A stretch of 64,000 nt of DNA from Marisimplicoccus sp038110465 (GTDB lineage: Bacteria; Bacteroidota; Bacteroidia; Flavobacteriales; Flavobacteriaceae), in the NCBI GenBank assembly GCA_038110465.1, contig JAYNJU010000001.1:1-64000 (forward strand), written 5' to 3'. The notes under the pieces were generated by a model, which saw only the letters and a program-made list of their open reading frames with translations, was not told the DNA's origin and did not search any database. Of the stretch, positions 27,104 through 35,715 are shown piece after piece (within the stretch, counting starts at the first letter, position 1; the number at the start of each line of letters is the position of its first letter). A program made the translations under genes and the position numbers.

Positions 27104-27811
27104 TTACAATGAGACCTTTGTTCCTATTTTCTCTCCATTAACAACCTTTGTTAAATTTCCTGGAGTATTCATGTCAAAAACTATAATTGGTAATTCATTC
27201 TCTTTACTTAAAGTAAAAGCTGTTGTATCCATTACTTTGATCCCTTTTCTAATAGTTTCTTCAAAAGATATGTTTTCAAATTTAACAGCCTTTTCATTTT
27301 TCTCTGGATCTTCATTATAAATTCCATCAACTCTGGTACCTTTTAAAATTACATCTGCATTAATCTCTATTGCTCTAAGAACTGCTGCTGAATCTGTAGT
27401 AAAGTAGGGGTTTCCTGTTCCAGATGCAAAAATTACAACTCTTCCTTTTTCTAAATGTCTAGTTGCTTTTCTTTTGATAAATGGTTCTGCTATAGATTCC
27501 ATCTTAATAGCAGATTGAAGTCTAGTAGGAGTTCCATTTGATTCTAAAGCATTTTGAATTGCAAGACCATTAATTACTGTTGCAAGCATCCCCATGTAAT
27601 CTGCTTGTACTCTGTCAATTCCATCTTTAGATCCAGATATTCCTCTAAAAATATTTCCACCACCAATAACTATTGCAATTTCAACTCCTTTATTATGAAG
27701 CTCAGTAATTTCTCCTGCATAAATATTAAGCCTGTCATTATCAATTCCATATGAGTTTTTTCCTAATAATGCCTCACCACTTAATTTAAGTAAAATTCGG
27801 TTATATTTCAT
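27104..27811 (-). CDS. pyrH: UMP kinase
   Basis: Amino-acid-kinase-fold UMP kinase of 235 residues that phosphorylates UMP to UDP. Visible motifs are ILLKLSGEALLG at the N-terminus, IGGGNIFRG, and GTGNPYFTTDSAAVLRAIEI. I take the ATG at 27811 because family members begin one residue or so before YxRILLKLSG. Another ATG two codons upstream (27817) is equally usable. Leads the pyrH-frr-asnS unit, probably from the promoter just upstream. Confidence 0.96.
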   Translation of the reverse strand: MKYNRILLKLSGEALLGKNSYGIDNDRLNIYAGEITELHNKGVEIAIVIGGGNIFRGISGSKDGIDRVQADYMGMLATVINGLAIQNALESNGTPTRLQSAIKMESIAEPFIKRKATRHLEKGRVVIFASGTGNPYFTTDSAAVLRAIEINADVILKGTRVDGIYNEDPEKNEKAVKFENISFEETIRKGIKVMDTTAFTLSKENELPIIVFDMNTPGNLTKVVNGEKIGTKVSL

Positions 27812-27826
27812 GACCATGAATCAGTG

Positions 27827-27860
27827 CAAATATAAATATAAAACTTTAACATTTATTCAA
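27827..27860 (-). promoter_or_regulatory. promoter of pyrH-frr-asnS
   Basis: TATATTTG (27834-27827, minus strand) is an exact -7 match. The nearest TTG is at 27860-27858, giving a spacer of 23 nt, long but within the range reported for this phylum. The start of transcription would be near 27820, only about 9 nt before the preferred pyrH ATG. Confidence 0.45.
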
Positions 27861-28542
27861 CAGAATAAGCATCTATAAGATTGAAATGCCCAATTGAGTC
27901 TCTGTTCAAACTGTATAAAAAGCTTCCTGATTTTAGTTTTTTTCCAAAATCATTAGCTATTGATCTTATATATGTTCCCTTGGAGCATTCAATTACAAAA
28001 TTAACATATGGAATATTATAATTATTCAACTCGAATTTATTGATGAATATTTCTCTTGAATCAATTTTGATATTTTTATTAACTCTTGCATATTCATAAA
28101 GTCTTTTTCCATTCTTTTTAAGAGCTGAAAAAATTGGTGGCTTCTGAATTGATTTACCAATAAAATTTTGAGAAACATTTTTTAGTAATTCAAAACTTAA
28201 ATGATCAACATTAAATTTTTGATTCACTTCTGTTTCTCTATCAAAAGAAGGAGTTGTTTCTCCAAGTTTAAAAGTGCCTGAATATGTTTTATTTAATTCT
28301 TGATACTTATAGATATTCTTTGTTTCATTACCAATACAAATTATCAATAAACCAGTAGCTAAAGGATCAAGTGTCCCTGCATGTCCAACTTTTATTTTTT
28401 TTAGTTTTAAGTTTAATTCAAGAGTTTTACGAATATATTTTACTATATCAAAAGACGTCCAGTTTAAAGGTTTATTAACTAGAATTACTAATCCTTCATT
28501 TAAATCATTTAAGGATAATGAATCTAAAAAATCCTTAAGCAT
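27853..28542 (-). CDS. truB: tRNA pseudouridine(55) synthase
   Basis: 229 residues. Opening motif GLVILVNKPLNWTSFDIVKYIRK, then the catalytic Asp59 in KVGHAGTLDPLATG. The YSGTFKLGETTPSFD and SKGTYIRSIANDFG segments are also typical. It makes pseudouridine 55 in the T-loop of tRNAs. The start overlaps the end of the DUF3098 gene by 8 nt. Confidence 0.95.
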   Translation of the reverse strand: MLKDFLDSLSLNDLNEGLVILVNKPLNWTSFDIVKYIRKTLELNLKLKKIKVGHAGTLDPLATGLLIICIGNETKNIYKYQELNKTYSGTFKLGETTPSFDRETEVNQKFNVDHLSFELLKNVSQNFIGKSIQKPPIFSALKKNGKRLYEYARVNKNIKIDSREIFINKFELNNYNIPYVNFVIECSKGTYIRSIANDFGKKLKSGSFLYSLNRDSIGHFNLIDAYSVE

Positions 28543-28768
28543 TATTTTTTTGGTTATATAAAATAGTAACTATACAAGAAATAAACCCAATAATGACTAA
28601 AAGTGGAGCTAATCTTATACGTCTAAAATTATATATTTCATCCTTGAAAACACTTGGATCATCTGAACCACCTCCAGACATCAAAATAAAGCCTATAGCA
28701 ACAATAAATAAGGATATTATTAACATTAAATATCTTTTTTTATTAAATAAGAAGTTTATTTTTTTCAT
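28535..28768 (-). CDS. DUF3098 small membrane protein
   Basis: 77 residues with two membrane helices (about 13-31 and 51-69) separated by a GGGSDDPSVFKDEIYNFRRIRLAP loop (core SDDPSVFKDEIYNFRR). The loop and gene context match the Bacteroidota DUF3098 family, which normally sits next to ftsX. Function unknown. A link to cell-envelope division proteins is inferred only from position, 5 nt after ftsX. Confidence 0.82.
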   Translation of the reverse strand: MKKINFLFNKKRYLMLIISLFIVAIGFILMSGGGSDDPSVFKDEIYNFRRIRLAPLLVIIGFISCIVTILYNQKNNA

Positions 28769-28773
28769 TTATG

Positions 28774-29646
28774 TTATCTAGATACTTTTAATTTTAAATG
28801 TTTTTGAGTTACAAAATATGAGCTTATAAATGAAGAAATTGATCCAAAAAACATTAAAAATATAGTTAATGTAACAATATCATTTGTGTTATCAAAAACA
28901 TCAAACTCCTGAATCTGATATGTAATTTGAAATAAAACTATAATAAATAAGAACAAAGCAAGCAAACAAGCATACAATGAAATTTTCACATACTCAATTA
29001 TAAAGGGTCTTCTAATAAAACTACCAGTAGCACCTACTAACTGCATTGTTTTAATAATTTCTCTTTTAGAGAAAATTGAGATTTTTATGGAATTATTAAT
29101 TAATAAAAAGCTGGTAATAAAAAAAAGAATACCAACTATAATAATCCAATAACCTATTCTTTCAAAATTTTCTGAAAGGATCTCAACGAGTGGCTTATCA
29201 TATTCAACATCTTCAATAAATTCAAAATTATTTAAACTAGATATAAACTCCTCTATGTTATAAACATCAATTATTTCTCCATATAGATTAATACTAATCA
29301 TATCAAGTAGTGGATTATATCCTAAAAAACCTACGAATTCTTCACCTATTTCTTCTGCAAAAATTAATGCTGCATCTTCTTTTGAAATAGATTCTACTTT
29401 TTTTACTATGTCACTTAAATTTAAATATTTATATAGTTGATTAAACTCAACTTCTTTTGTAGAATTCTTTAAATAAATGTTGATTGTTATATTCTCTTTG
29501 AAATAATTTTCAATTGAAGAAGACTTTAAATAAATGAAGCCAATTATTGATAAAGTGAATAATATAATAGTATTAATTATAAAAATTGAAAACAGATTTG
29601 TATTAATCTTATTCTTACTTATATTTTTATTCTCAGTTCCTATCAA
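28774..29646 (-). CDS. ftsX: cell division protein FtsX
   Basis: 290 residues. An N-terminal membrane helix (about 20-42), an extracytoplasmic domain (about 45-165) with VEFNQLYKYLN and ISKEDAALIF, and three C-terminal helices in the FtsX/MacB permease pattern including TMQLVGATGSFIRRPFIIEY. With the ATPase FtsE it controls septal peptidoglycan hydrolases. ftsE is not adjacent here. The start is TTG at 29646, as no ATG precedes the first membrane helix. Confidence 0.9.
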   Translation of the reverse strand: MIGTENKNISKNKINTNLFSIFIINTIILFTLSIIGFIYLKSSSIENYFKENITINIYLKNSTKEVEFNQLYKYLNLSDIVKKVESISKEDAALIFAEEIGEEFVGFLGYNPLLDMISINLYGEIIDVYNIEEFISSLNNFEFIEDVEYDKPLVEILSENFERIGYWIIIVGILFFITSFLLINNSIKISIFSKREIIKTMQLVGATGSFIRRPFIIEYVKISLYACLLALFLFIIVLFQITYQIQEFDVFDNTNDIVTLTIFLMFFGSISSFISSYFVTQKHLKLKVSR

Positions 29647-29725
29647 GATTATATAAAAATAATAAACTAATAATAAATTAATTTTTCTGTTAGTTAAATA
29701 AGTTTTTCCTTTGTAAAAATTTTTA

Positions 29726-32539
29726 TTGTTGGAGTATAATTTTCTTGAAATAGAAAAAAAATGGCAAAAAATTTGGAAGGAAAAAAAGACTTATGAAGTA
29801 AAAATTTCCAAAAAACCTAAATTTTATGTCTTGGATATGTTTCCCTATCCTTCTGGTGCAGGTCTTCATGTTGGACATCCATTAGGATATATAGCTAGTG
29901 ATATTCTTTCAAGATATAAAAGGCACAAAGGTTTTAACGTTCTCCACCCACAAGGATTCGATTCGTTTGGCTTACCTGCTGAGCAGTATGCTATTAAAAC
30001 AGGACAGCAGCCTAAGAAAACTACTACTGAAAATATTCAAATGTATAGAAAGCAATTAGATAGAATTGGATTTTCATTTGATTGGTCTAGAGAAATTAAA
30101 ACTTCAGATCCATCATACTATAAATGGACTCAGTGGATTTTCAACTTAATGTTCAATTCTTACTATTGTATAGTAGAGAACAAAGCCAAAAATATAAGTA
30201 ACCTAATTTCTCTATTTGAATCAGAAGGAGATAAAAAGTATAGAGACTTTCTGACACCTTTTGGATATAAATTCAATAATCATCAATGGATTGAATTTGA
30301 TGAAAAAACTAAATCTGAGATTTTAATGAATTTTAGAATCGCATATTTAACTGAAGGAGAAGTAAACTGGTGTGAGGATTTAGGAACTGTATTAGCAAAT
30401 GATGAAATTATAAATGGAGTTAGTGAAAGAGGTGGATATCCTGTAACCAAAAAAAAAGTAAAACATTGGTGTTTAAGAATTAGTAAATATTCTGAAAGAC
30501 TTCTTCAGGGATTAAACAATATTGACTGGCCTGAACCTCTTAAAGAAATGCAAAGAAATTGGATTGGAAAGTCAAAAGGTGTATCATTAAGTTTTAATGT
30601 TGAAAATTCAGATCATAAAATTGAAGTATTTACTACTAGACCTGATACTATTTTTGGAGTATCTTTTCTAACAATAGCTCCAGAATATGATGAAATATTT
30701 GAAATCTCAAGTGAAAATTCTATTCAATCAATCGAGAATTACATTAATGAAGTTTCTAAAAAATCTGAAAGAGATCGACTATCAGACGTAAAGACTGTAT
30801 CAGGAGTGTTCTTAGGAACTTATGCTATTCACCCTTTTACAAACGAAAGAATTCCAATATGGGTATCAGACTATGTATTAGCAAGTTATGGGACAGGAGC
30901 TGTAATGGGAGTCCCTTCAGGTGATCAAAGAGATTTTGATTTTGCTAATAAATTTGAAATTGAAATACCCAATATTTTTGAAGGTATTGATATCTCAAAA
31001 TCTGCTTTTACTGATAAGTTTGGTTTTAAATTGAAAAACTCCCAATTTCTAAATGGTTTAGATTATAATTCTGCAATTGATTTAATAATTAAGGAAGTAG
31101 AGTTAAAAAAAATAGGATCATCTAATATTCAATATAAACTTAGGGATGCAATTTTTAGTAGACAGAGGTATTGGGGAGAACCAATTCCTATATACTATAA
31201 AGATAATATTCCTTATAACATTGAGTTAGATAATTTACCTTTAGAGCTACCTGAAGTTAATAATTTTCTTCCCACAAAAAATGGTGATTCACCACTTGGA
31301 AATTCATCAGAGTGGGCTTGGGATGAAGTAAATAAAGTTATTAAACCTAACTCTCAAATTGATAATTTATCAATTTTTCCAATAGAGCTTAACACAATGC
31401 CAGGTTGGGCTGGTAGTTCTTGGTATTTCTATCGATATATGGATCCAAATAATGATTCAAAATTTCTTTCAAAAGAAAAAGAAAGTTATTGGTCAGATGT
31501 TGATGTATACTTTGGAGGAAGTGAACATGCAACTGGACATCTTCTTTACTCTAGATTTTATCAAAAATTCTTGTTTGATTTAGGTTTTCTTCAAAAAGAC
31601 GAATACTCAAAAAAACTAGTAAACCAAGGAATGATACTTGGTAATTCAGCATTTATATATAGAAAAAAAGGTACATCAGAGTATTTCTCAAAAAATTTGA
31701 TTAATGAAAATGATTTTGATAAAATTAGAATAGATATAAAATATGTAGGTCAAGGAGATAAAGTAAATCTTAAATTGCTAGTTAAGGAAGATAAAGATTT
31801 CAAAAATGCCACTTTTCAAGATGAAAATGGCTCATTTTTTTGTTCACGTGAGCAAGAAAAAATGTCTAAATCTAAATTCAACGTTGTAAACCCTGATGAA
31901 ATTTGTGATAAATATGGCGCAGATACTTTAAGAATGTATGAAATGTTTCTTGGGCCAATAGAGCAATCTAAACCATGGGATACTAGAGGAATATCTGGTG
32001 TTCACTCATTTTTAAGAAAATTTTGGAATTTGTTTTTTAAAAATGGAGAATTATATTTAGTAGATGAAGAACCATCAAAAAAAGAGCTTAAAGTACTTCA
32101 TAAAACTATAAAAAAAATTACTGAAGATATTGAGAAGTTAAGTCTTAATACATGTATAAGTTCTTTTATGATTTGTATAAATGAGTTAAACTCAATCAAA
32201 TCAAATAATATTCAAATTCTTAAAAAATTATTGATATTAATTTCTCCTTTTGCACCTCATTTTGCTGAGGAATTATGGAACAAAATAGGTAATAAAGAAT
32301 CTATTGTGGATGAAGTTTTTCCTGAATATGATGAAAAGTATTTAGTTGAATCTGAAAAAATATATCCAGTATCATTTAATGGAAAAACTAGATTTACAGT
32401 CAATTTATCTTTAGAATTAGAAACAAGTCAGATAGAAAAAATTGTTCTAGATGATCAAAGAACAAAAAATATTTTGAATAGTGTAACACCAAAGAAGATA
32501 ATTATTGTTCCTGGTAAAATAATTAATATAGTTATATGA
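29726..32539 (+). CDS. leuS: leucyl-tRNA synthetase
   Basis: Class Ia synthetase of 937 residues. HIGH-type motif HVGHPLGY in PYPSGAGLHVGHPLGY (residues about 40-55); CP1 editing domain with TTRPDTIFGVSF and TGAVMGVPSGDQRDFDF; KMSKS near residue 712 in EKMSKSKFNVVNPDEI. It charges tRNA-Leu and edits mischarged norvaline or isoleucine. The start is one of two consecutive TTG codons (29726 or 29729); no ATG exists in front of the conserved YNFLEIEKKWQ. Divergent from ftsX with 79 nt between. Confidence 0.96.
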   Translation: MLEYNFLEIEKKWQKIWKEKKTYEVKISKKPKFYVLDMFPYPSGAGLHVGHPLGYIASDILSRYKRHKGFNVLHPQGFDSFGLPAEQYAIKTGQQPKKTTTENIQMYRKQLDRIGFSFDWSREIKTSDPSYYKWTQWIFNLMFNSYYCIVENKAKNISNLISLFESEGDKKYRDFLTPFGYKFNNHQWIEFDEKTKSEILMNFRIAYLTEGEVNWCEDLGTVLANDEIINGVSERGGYPVTKKKVKHWCLRISKYSERLLQGLNNIDWPEPLKEMQRNWIGKSKGVSLSFNVENSDHKIEVFTTRPDTIFGVSFLTIAPEYDEIFEISSENSIQSIENYINEVSKKSERDRLSDVKTVSGVFLGTYAIHPFTNERIPIWVSDYVLASYGTGAVMGVPSGDQRDFDFANKFEIEIPNIFEGIDISKSAFTDKFGFKLKNSQFLNGLDYNSAIDLIIKEVELKKIGSSNIQYKLRDAIFSRQRYWGEPIPIYYKDNIPYNIELDNLPLELPEVNNFLPTKNGDSPLGNSSEWAWDEVNKVIKPNSQIDNLSIFPIELNTMPGWAGSSWYFYRYMDPNNDSKFLSKEKESYWSDVDVYFGGSEHATGHLLYSRFYQKFLFDLGFLQKDEYSKKLVNQGMILGNSAFIYRKKGTSEYFSKNLINENDFDKIRIDIKYVGQGDKVNLKLLVKEDKDFKNATFQDENGSFFCSREQEKMSKSKFNVVNPDEICDKYGADTLRMYEMFLGPIEQSKPWDTRGISGVHSFLRKFWNLFFKNGELYLVDEEPSKKELKVLHKTIKKITEDIEKLSLNTCISSFMICINELNSIKSNNIQILKKLLILISPFAPHFAEELWNKIGNKESIVDEVFPEYDEKYLVESEKIYPVSFNGKTRFTVNLSLELETSQIEKIVLDDQRTKNILNSVTPKKIIIVPGKIINIVI

Positions 32540-32793
32540 TTAACCCAAATATAGAATTTATAGGTTTGATAGCAGCTATTTTAACTACATCTGGATTTGT
32601 ACCTCAAGTATATAAGGTCTATAAAGAAAAGAACACAGATGGTATATCACTAACTATGTATTTTATATTATTTATAGGAGTAACACTTTGGTTAATTTAC
32701 GGTATTTTAATTAATAGCATCTCTATTATTATTGCTAATAGTGCAACTGCATTATTACAATTATCAATTATAATTTTTAAGTTAAAAAAATAA
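32536..32793 (+). CDS. SemiSWEET sugar transporter
   Basis: 85 residues with three membrane helices and the PQ-loop signature TSGFVPQVYKVYKEKNTDGIS in two pieces (TSGFVPQVYKVYKE, then KNTDGISLTMY). SemiSWEETs form dimers that allow passive passage of mono- or disaccharides across the inner membrane. The ATG overlaps the leuS stop by 4 nt, so it is translationally coupled to an unrelated housekeeping gene. Confidence 0.88.
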   Translation: MINPNIEFIGLIAAILTTSGFVPQVYKVYKEKNTDGISLTMYFILFIGVTLWLIYGILINSISIIIANSATALLQLSIIIFKLKK

Positions 32794-32801
32794 TAATTTT
32801 T

Positions 32802-32831
32802 TTTTCAATATTTTCTATTTACATAACTTTA
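32802..32831 (+). promoter_or_regulatory. possible promoter of the zinc peptidase gene
   Basis: TTT at 32802-32804, a 19-nt spacer and TAACTTTA at 32824-32831 (5 of 6 fixed bases of TAnnTTTG). The predicted start is about 32838, six bases before the ATG. A T-rich run just upstream makes chance matches easy. Confidence 0.3.
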
Positions 32832-32843
32832 TAAAAAAATATT

Positions 32844-33545
32844 ATGTTCTACTTTGACTCACTTTATTATTTGATTTTATTACCAATTTTTGCTTTAAGT
32901 TTTTATGTTCAGTATATGTTAAAATCAAAATTTAAAAAATTTTCAAGACAACAATTATCTGCTAATCTATCCGGAAAAGAAATTGCTGAAAAAATGTTGA
33001 ACGATCACGGTATTTATGATGTAAAAGTAATTAGTGTTAAAGGTCAATTAACAGATCATTATAATCCTCAGAAAAAAACTGTTAATCTTAGTGAAAGTGT
33101 ATATACACAAAGAAATGCTGCCTCTGCTGCTGTTGCTGCTCATGAGTGTGGACACGCCGTTCAACATGCAAAAGGTTATGAGTGGCTAAAGATGAGATCT
33201 ATTCTTGTTCCTTTTGTTGGTGTTGCATCTAACCTTGGTTTATATATTTTAATAGCAGGTATTTTTTTAATGGAGACTTCCCCATTATTAGGAGAAAGTA
33301 TTACAAGTTTGGGTATTTTAGCATTTGCATCAGGTACATTGTTTAGTATCATAACACTTCCAGTTGAGTTTGATGCAAGTAAAAGAGCAATTTACTGGCT
33401 GGAAAGAAAAAGAATTGTCAATCAAAAAGAACTTATCCAATCAAGAGAAGCCCTAAATTGGGCTGCTGGAACTTATGTTGTTGCTGCACTTGCATCAATA
33501 GCTAACTTAGTTTATTTATGGCTTAGGTTTGGTAGAAGAAATTAA
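32844..33545 (+). CDS. membrane-bound neutral zinc metallopeptidase (YugP type)
   Basis: 233 residues. An N-terminal membrane helix, a cytoplasmic segment with HYNPQKKTVNLSESVY, and the zinc site HECGH at 100-104 in AAHECGHAVQHAKGYEW. Three further hydrophobic segments follow, and FDASKRA near residue 178 probably holds the third ligand. The family is probably a quality-control membrane protease. Substrates are unknown. The 3' end overlaps the convergent hemD-like gene by 4 nt. Confidence 0.88.
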   Translation: MFYFDSLYYLILLPIFALSFYVQYMLKSKFKKFSRQQLSANLSGKEIAEKMLNDHGIYDVKVISVKGQLTDHYNPQKKTVNLSESVYTQRNAASAAVAAHECGHAVQHAKGYEWLKMRSILVPFVGVASNLGLYILIAGIFLMETSPLLGESITSLGILAFASGTLFSIITLPVEFDASKRAIYWLERKRIVNQKELIQSREALNWAAGTYVVAALASIANLVYLWLRFGRRN

Positions 33546-34276
33546 TTCTTGATATAGTTTTCTATTGCCATTGCCATAGAAGGTGATACTTCATTTGGAG
33601 CCTTAATATCTATTCTTAAATTTTTTGATATTGCAGCTTCTTCTGTACTATTTCCATAAACTGCAATTAATGTATCATTTTGCTCAAAATCAGGAAAATT
33701 ATCAAATAATGATTCAATTCCAAGAGGACTGAAAAAAACAAGTATATCGTAGTATACATTTCTAAGATCAGATAGATTACTTACAACAGTTTTATATAAT
33801 TGAACTCTATCCCAACTAATTTCAAATGAATCAAGAGTATTTATAATATCAGGATTTAAACTACCTGATGTAGGAACTAAAAATTTTTCTTTATTAAATT
33901 TTATAAATATTAATTCTAAATCTTTGAAATTATTGTTTCCAACATAAATCTTCCTTTTTCTGTATACTACATACTTTTGAAGGTAATAGGCAACAGCTTC
34001 AGATTGACAAAAGTATTTTGTTTGATCAGGAACTTTAAACCTCATTTCATCTGCAATTCTAAAAAAATGATCAACAGCATTTCTACTGGTTAAAACAATA
34101 TTATGATAGATAGAAAAATCAACTTTCTGAGCTCTAACATCTTTTGCAGTTAATCCTTCAACATGAATAAAAGGTCTAAAGTCAACTTTTAGCTTATATT
34201 TTTTTGATAATTTAGAATAAGGTGAATTACCATTAATTGGTTCAGGCTGTGAAATTAAAACTGTTTTTACACTCAT
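33542..34276 (-). CDS. hemD: uroporphyrinogen-III synthase (HemD-like)
   Basis: 244 residues of the HemD two-lobe fold: VLISQPEP at the start, a central IVLTSRNAVDHFF, YDILVFFSPLGIESLF, and YGNSTEEAA near the C-terminus. It closes the tetrapyrrole ring for heme synthesis. HemD sequences are poorly conserved, so the call depends on these structural landmarks and the neighbouring DUF4271 gene, an association familiar in Bacteroidota. No other heme genes are close. Confidence 0.78.
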   Translation of the reverse strand: MSVKTVLISQPEPINGNSPYSKLSKKYKLKVDFRPFIHVEGLTAKDVRAQKVDFSIYHNIVLTSRNAVDHFFRIADEMRFKVPDQTKYFCQSEAVAYYLQKYVVYRKRKIYVGNNNFKDLELIFIKFNKEKFLVPTSGSLNPDIINTLDSFEISWDRVQLYKTVVSNLSDLRNVYYDILVFFSPLGIESLFDNFPDFEQNDTLIAVYGNSTEEAAISKNLRIDIKAPNEVSPSMAMAIENYIKN

Positions 34277-34288
34277 AAGTAGGTCATT

Positions 34289-34951
34289 TTAATATGAAAC
34301 AGAATATAACCAAATCCATGGGGCTAATTTGAAGGCACAAAGATACAAAATAAAATACATTACTTCTTTTAACCCTTTATTAAAAAAATAACTTAAATAG
34401 TTTTTGAATTGAAAATATATATAGATGGCAATAAAAAAATATGATGAATACAAGAGAGTTTGTATTTCATAAAAATCATTGAAAGAATAAACTAAGATGT
34501 TTATAAACATTAAAAAAGAAATAATTATTGAAATAATATAATTTTTAAAAAAAATTAATTTAAGTCTATTGTCAATAAATAGCCCAATGATATATTCTAT
34601 TAATAAAAATCTTAAAATAATTACTAAAAAGAATAAGTAATTGAAGTATGTTATGTTTTTTAATATGTTTAAGCTAATTAATCCATTTTCAATATTATTT
34701 GAAAATATTAAAGAATATGAATCAAGTACCAAAACTATGGTAAATAAGAAGAAAAGATAGAAGTAATGATTATAATTAATTTTAGATAAACCTAAATCCT
34801 CTTGATTGTATAATGTTATTAGATTTGAAAAATGATATCTATAACTTCTAATTAAATAAAGTATTTTAGATCTTTGATAATAGTTTAAAAAGTAAAATAT
34901 TATAATTATTAAAACTAATATCACACTTAAAATATCATTAATTTGAATCAT
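34289..34951 (-). CDS. DUF4271 integral membrane protein
   Basis: 220 residues, highly hydrophobic, with about six membrane helices, rich in Tyr, Phe, Ile and Asn. It has no catalytic motif. Its position next to HemD and divergent from the polyprenol mannosyltransferase matches the place where DUF4271 proteins are found in Bacteroidota. Sequence similarity to the family is judged from memory. Function unknown. Confidence 0.6.
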   Translation of the reverse strand: MIQINDILSVILVLIIIIFYFLNYYQRSKILYLIRSYRYHFSNLITLYNQEDLGLSKINYNHYFYLFFLFTIVLVLDSYSLIFSNNIENGLISLNILKNITYFNYLFFLVIILRFLLIEYIIGLFIDNRLKLIFFKNYIISIIISFLMFINILVYSFNDFYEIQTLLYSSYFFIAIYIYFQFKNYLSYFFNKGLKEVMYFILYLCAFKLAPWIWLYSVSY

Positions 34952-34997
34952 TACTATTTATACCTGATGTAAAATTAAGTATTAAGAAATAACTATT

Positions 34998-35714
34998 ATG
35001 AATGATAAAGGTATAATTATAGTCCCTACATATAATGAAGCAGCTAATATTCAATTATTGATAGAAAAAATTCTTTCCCTGAATTTAAATTTTGATATTC
35101 TGGTAGTTGATGATAATTCACCTGATGGTACCTCAAATATTGTTAAAAAGTTATGTAATAGTTCTTCAAAATTATTTTTGATTAGTAGAACTAGTAAATC
35201 TGGGCTTGGGTCTGCATATGTGACTGGATTTAAATGGGCAATAGAAAAAAAATACTCATATATATTTGAAATGGATGCTGATATGTCACATGATCCATTA
35301 GACTTAATTAATTTAAAAAATGAATTAATAAAAGATGAATGTGATATGGTAATTGGATCAAGGTATTTAAATGGTGTTAGTGTAGTTAATTGGCCTTTAT
35401 CAAGAATTTTTTTATCATATTTTGCAAATCTTTATGTAAGGATAATTACTGGAATGTCAGTTAAAGATTCTACCTCTGGTTATGTTGGTTATAAATATGA
35501 GGCGTTAAACTCACTTGATTTAGATAAAATTCAATTTAATGGATATGCCTTTCAAATTGAAATGAAATACAAACTTTGGAAAAAAAACTATAAATTAAAA
35601 GAATATCAAATAATATTTGTAAATAGAAAATTTGGTAATTCTAAAATGGATAAGAGTATAATCTTTGAGGCTATTACTGGAGTTTTAAAATTAAAATTTA
35701 ACTCAAAAATATAA
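34998..35714 (+). CDS. polyprenol-phosphate mannosyltransferase-like GT2
   Basis: Family 2 glycosyltransferase of 238 residues that resembles DPM1 without membrane domains. Nucleotide-binding start IVPTYNEAANI, then VDDNSPDGT, the metal-binding EMDADMSHDP near residue 95, and VIGSRYLNG. It would transfer a sugar from a GDP-activated donor to polyprenyl phosphate for later extracytoplasmic glycosylation, for instance of secreted proteins. The donor cannot be read from sequence. It is 1 nt ahead of pyrC. Confidence 0.88.
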   Translation: MNDKGIIIVPTYNEAANIQLLIEKILSLNLNFDILVVDDNSPDGTSNIVKKLCNSSSKLFLISRTSKSGLGSAYVTGFKWAIEKKYSYIFEMDADMSHDPLDLINLKNELIKDECDMVIGSRYLNGVSVVNWPLSRIFLSYFANLYVRIITGMSVKDSTSGYVGYKYEALNSLDLDKIQFNGYAFQIEMKYKLWKKNYKLKEYQIIFVNRKFGNSKMDKSIIFEAITGVLKLKFNSKI

Positions 35715-35715
35715 A

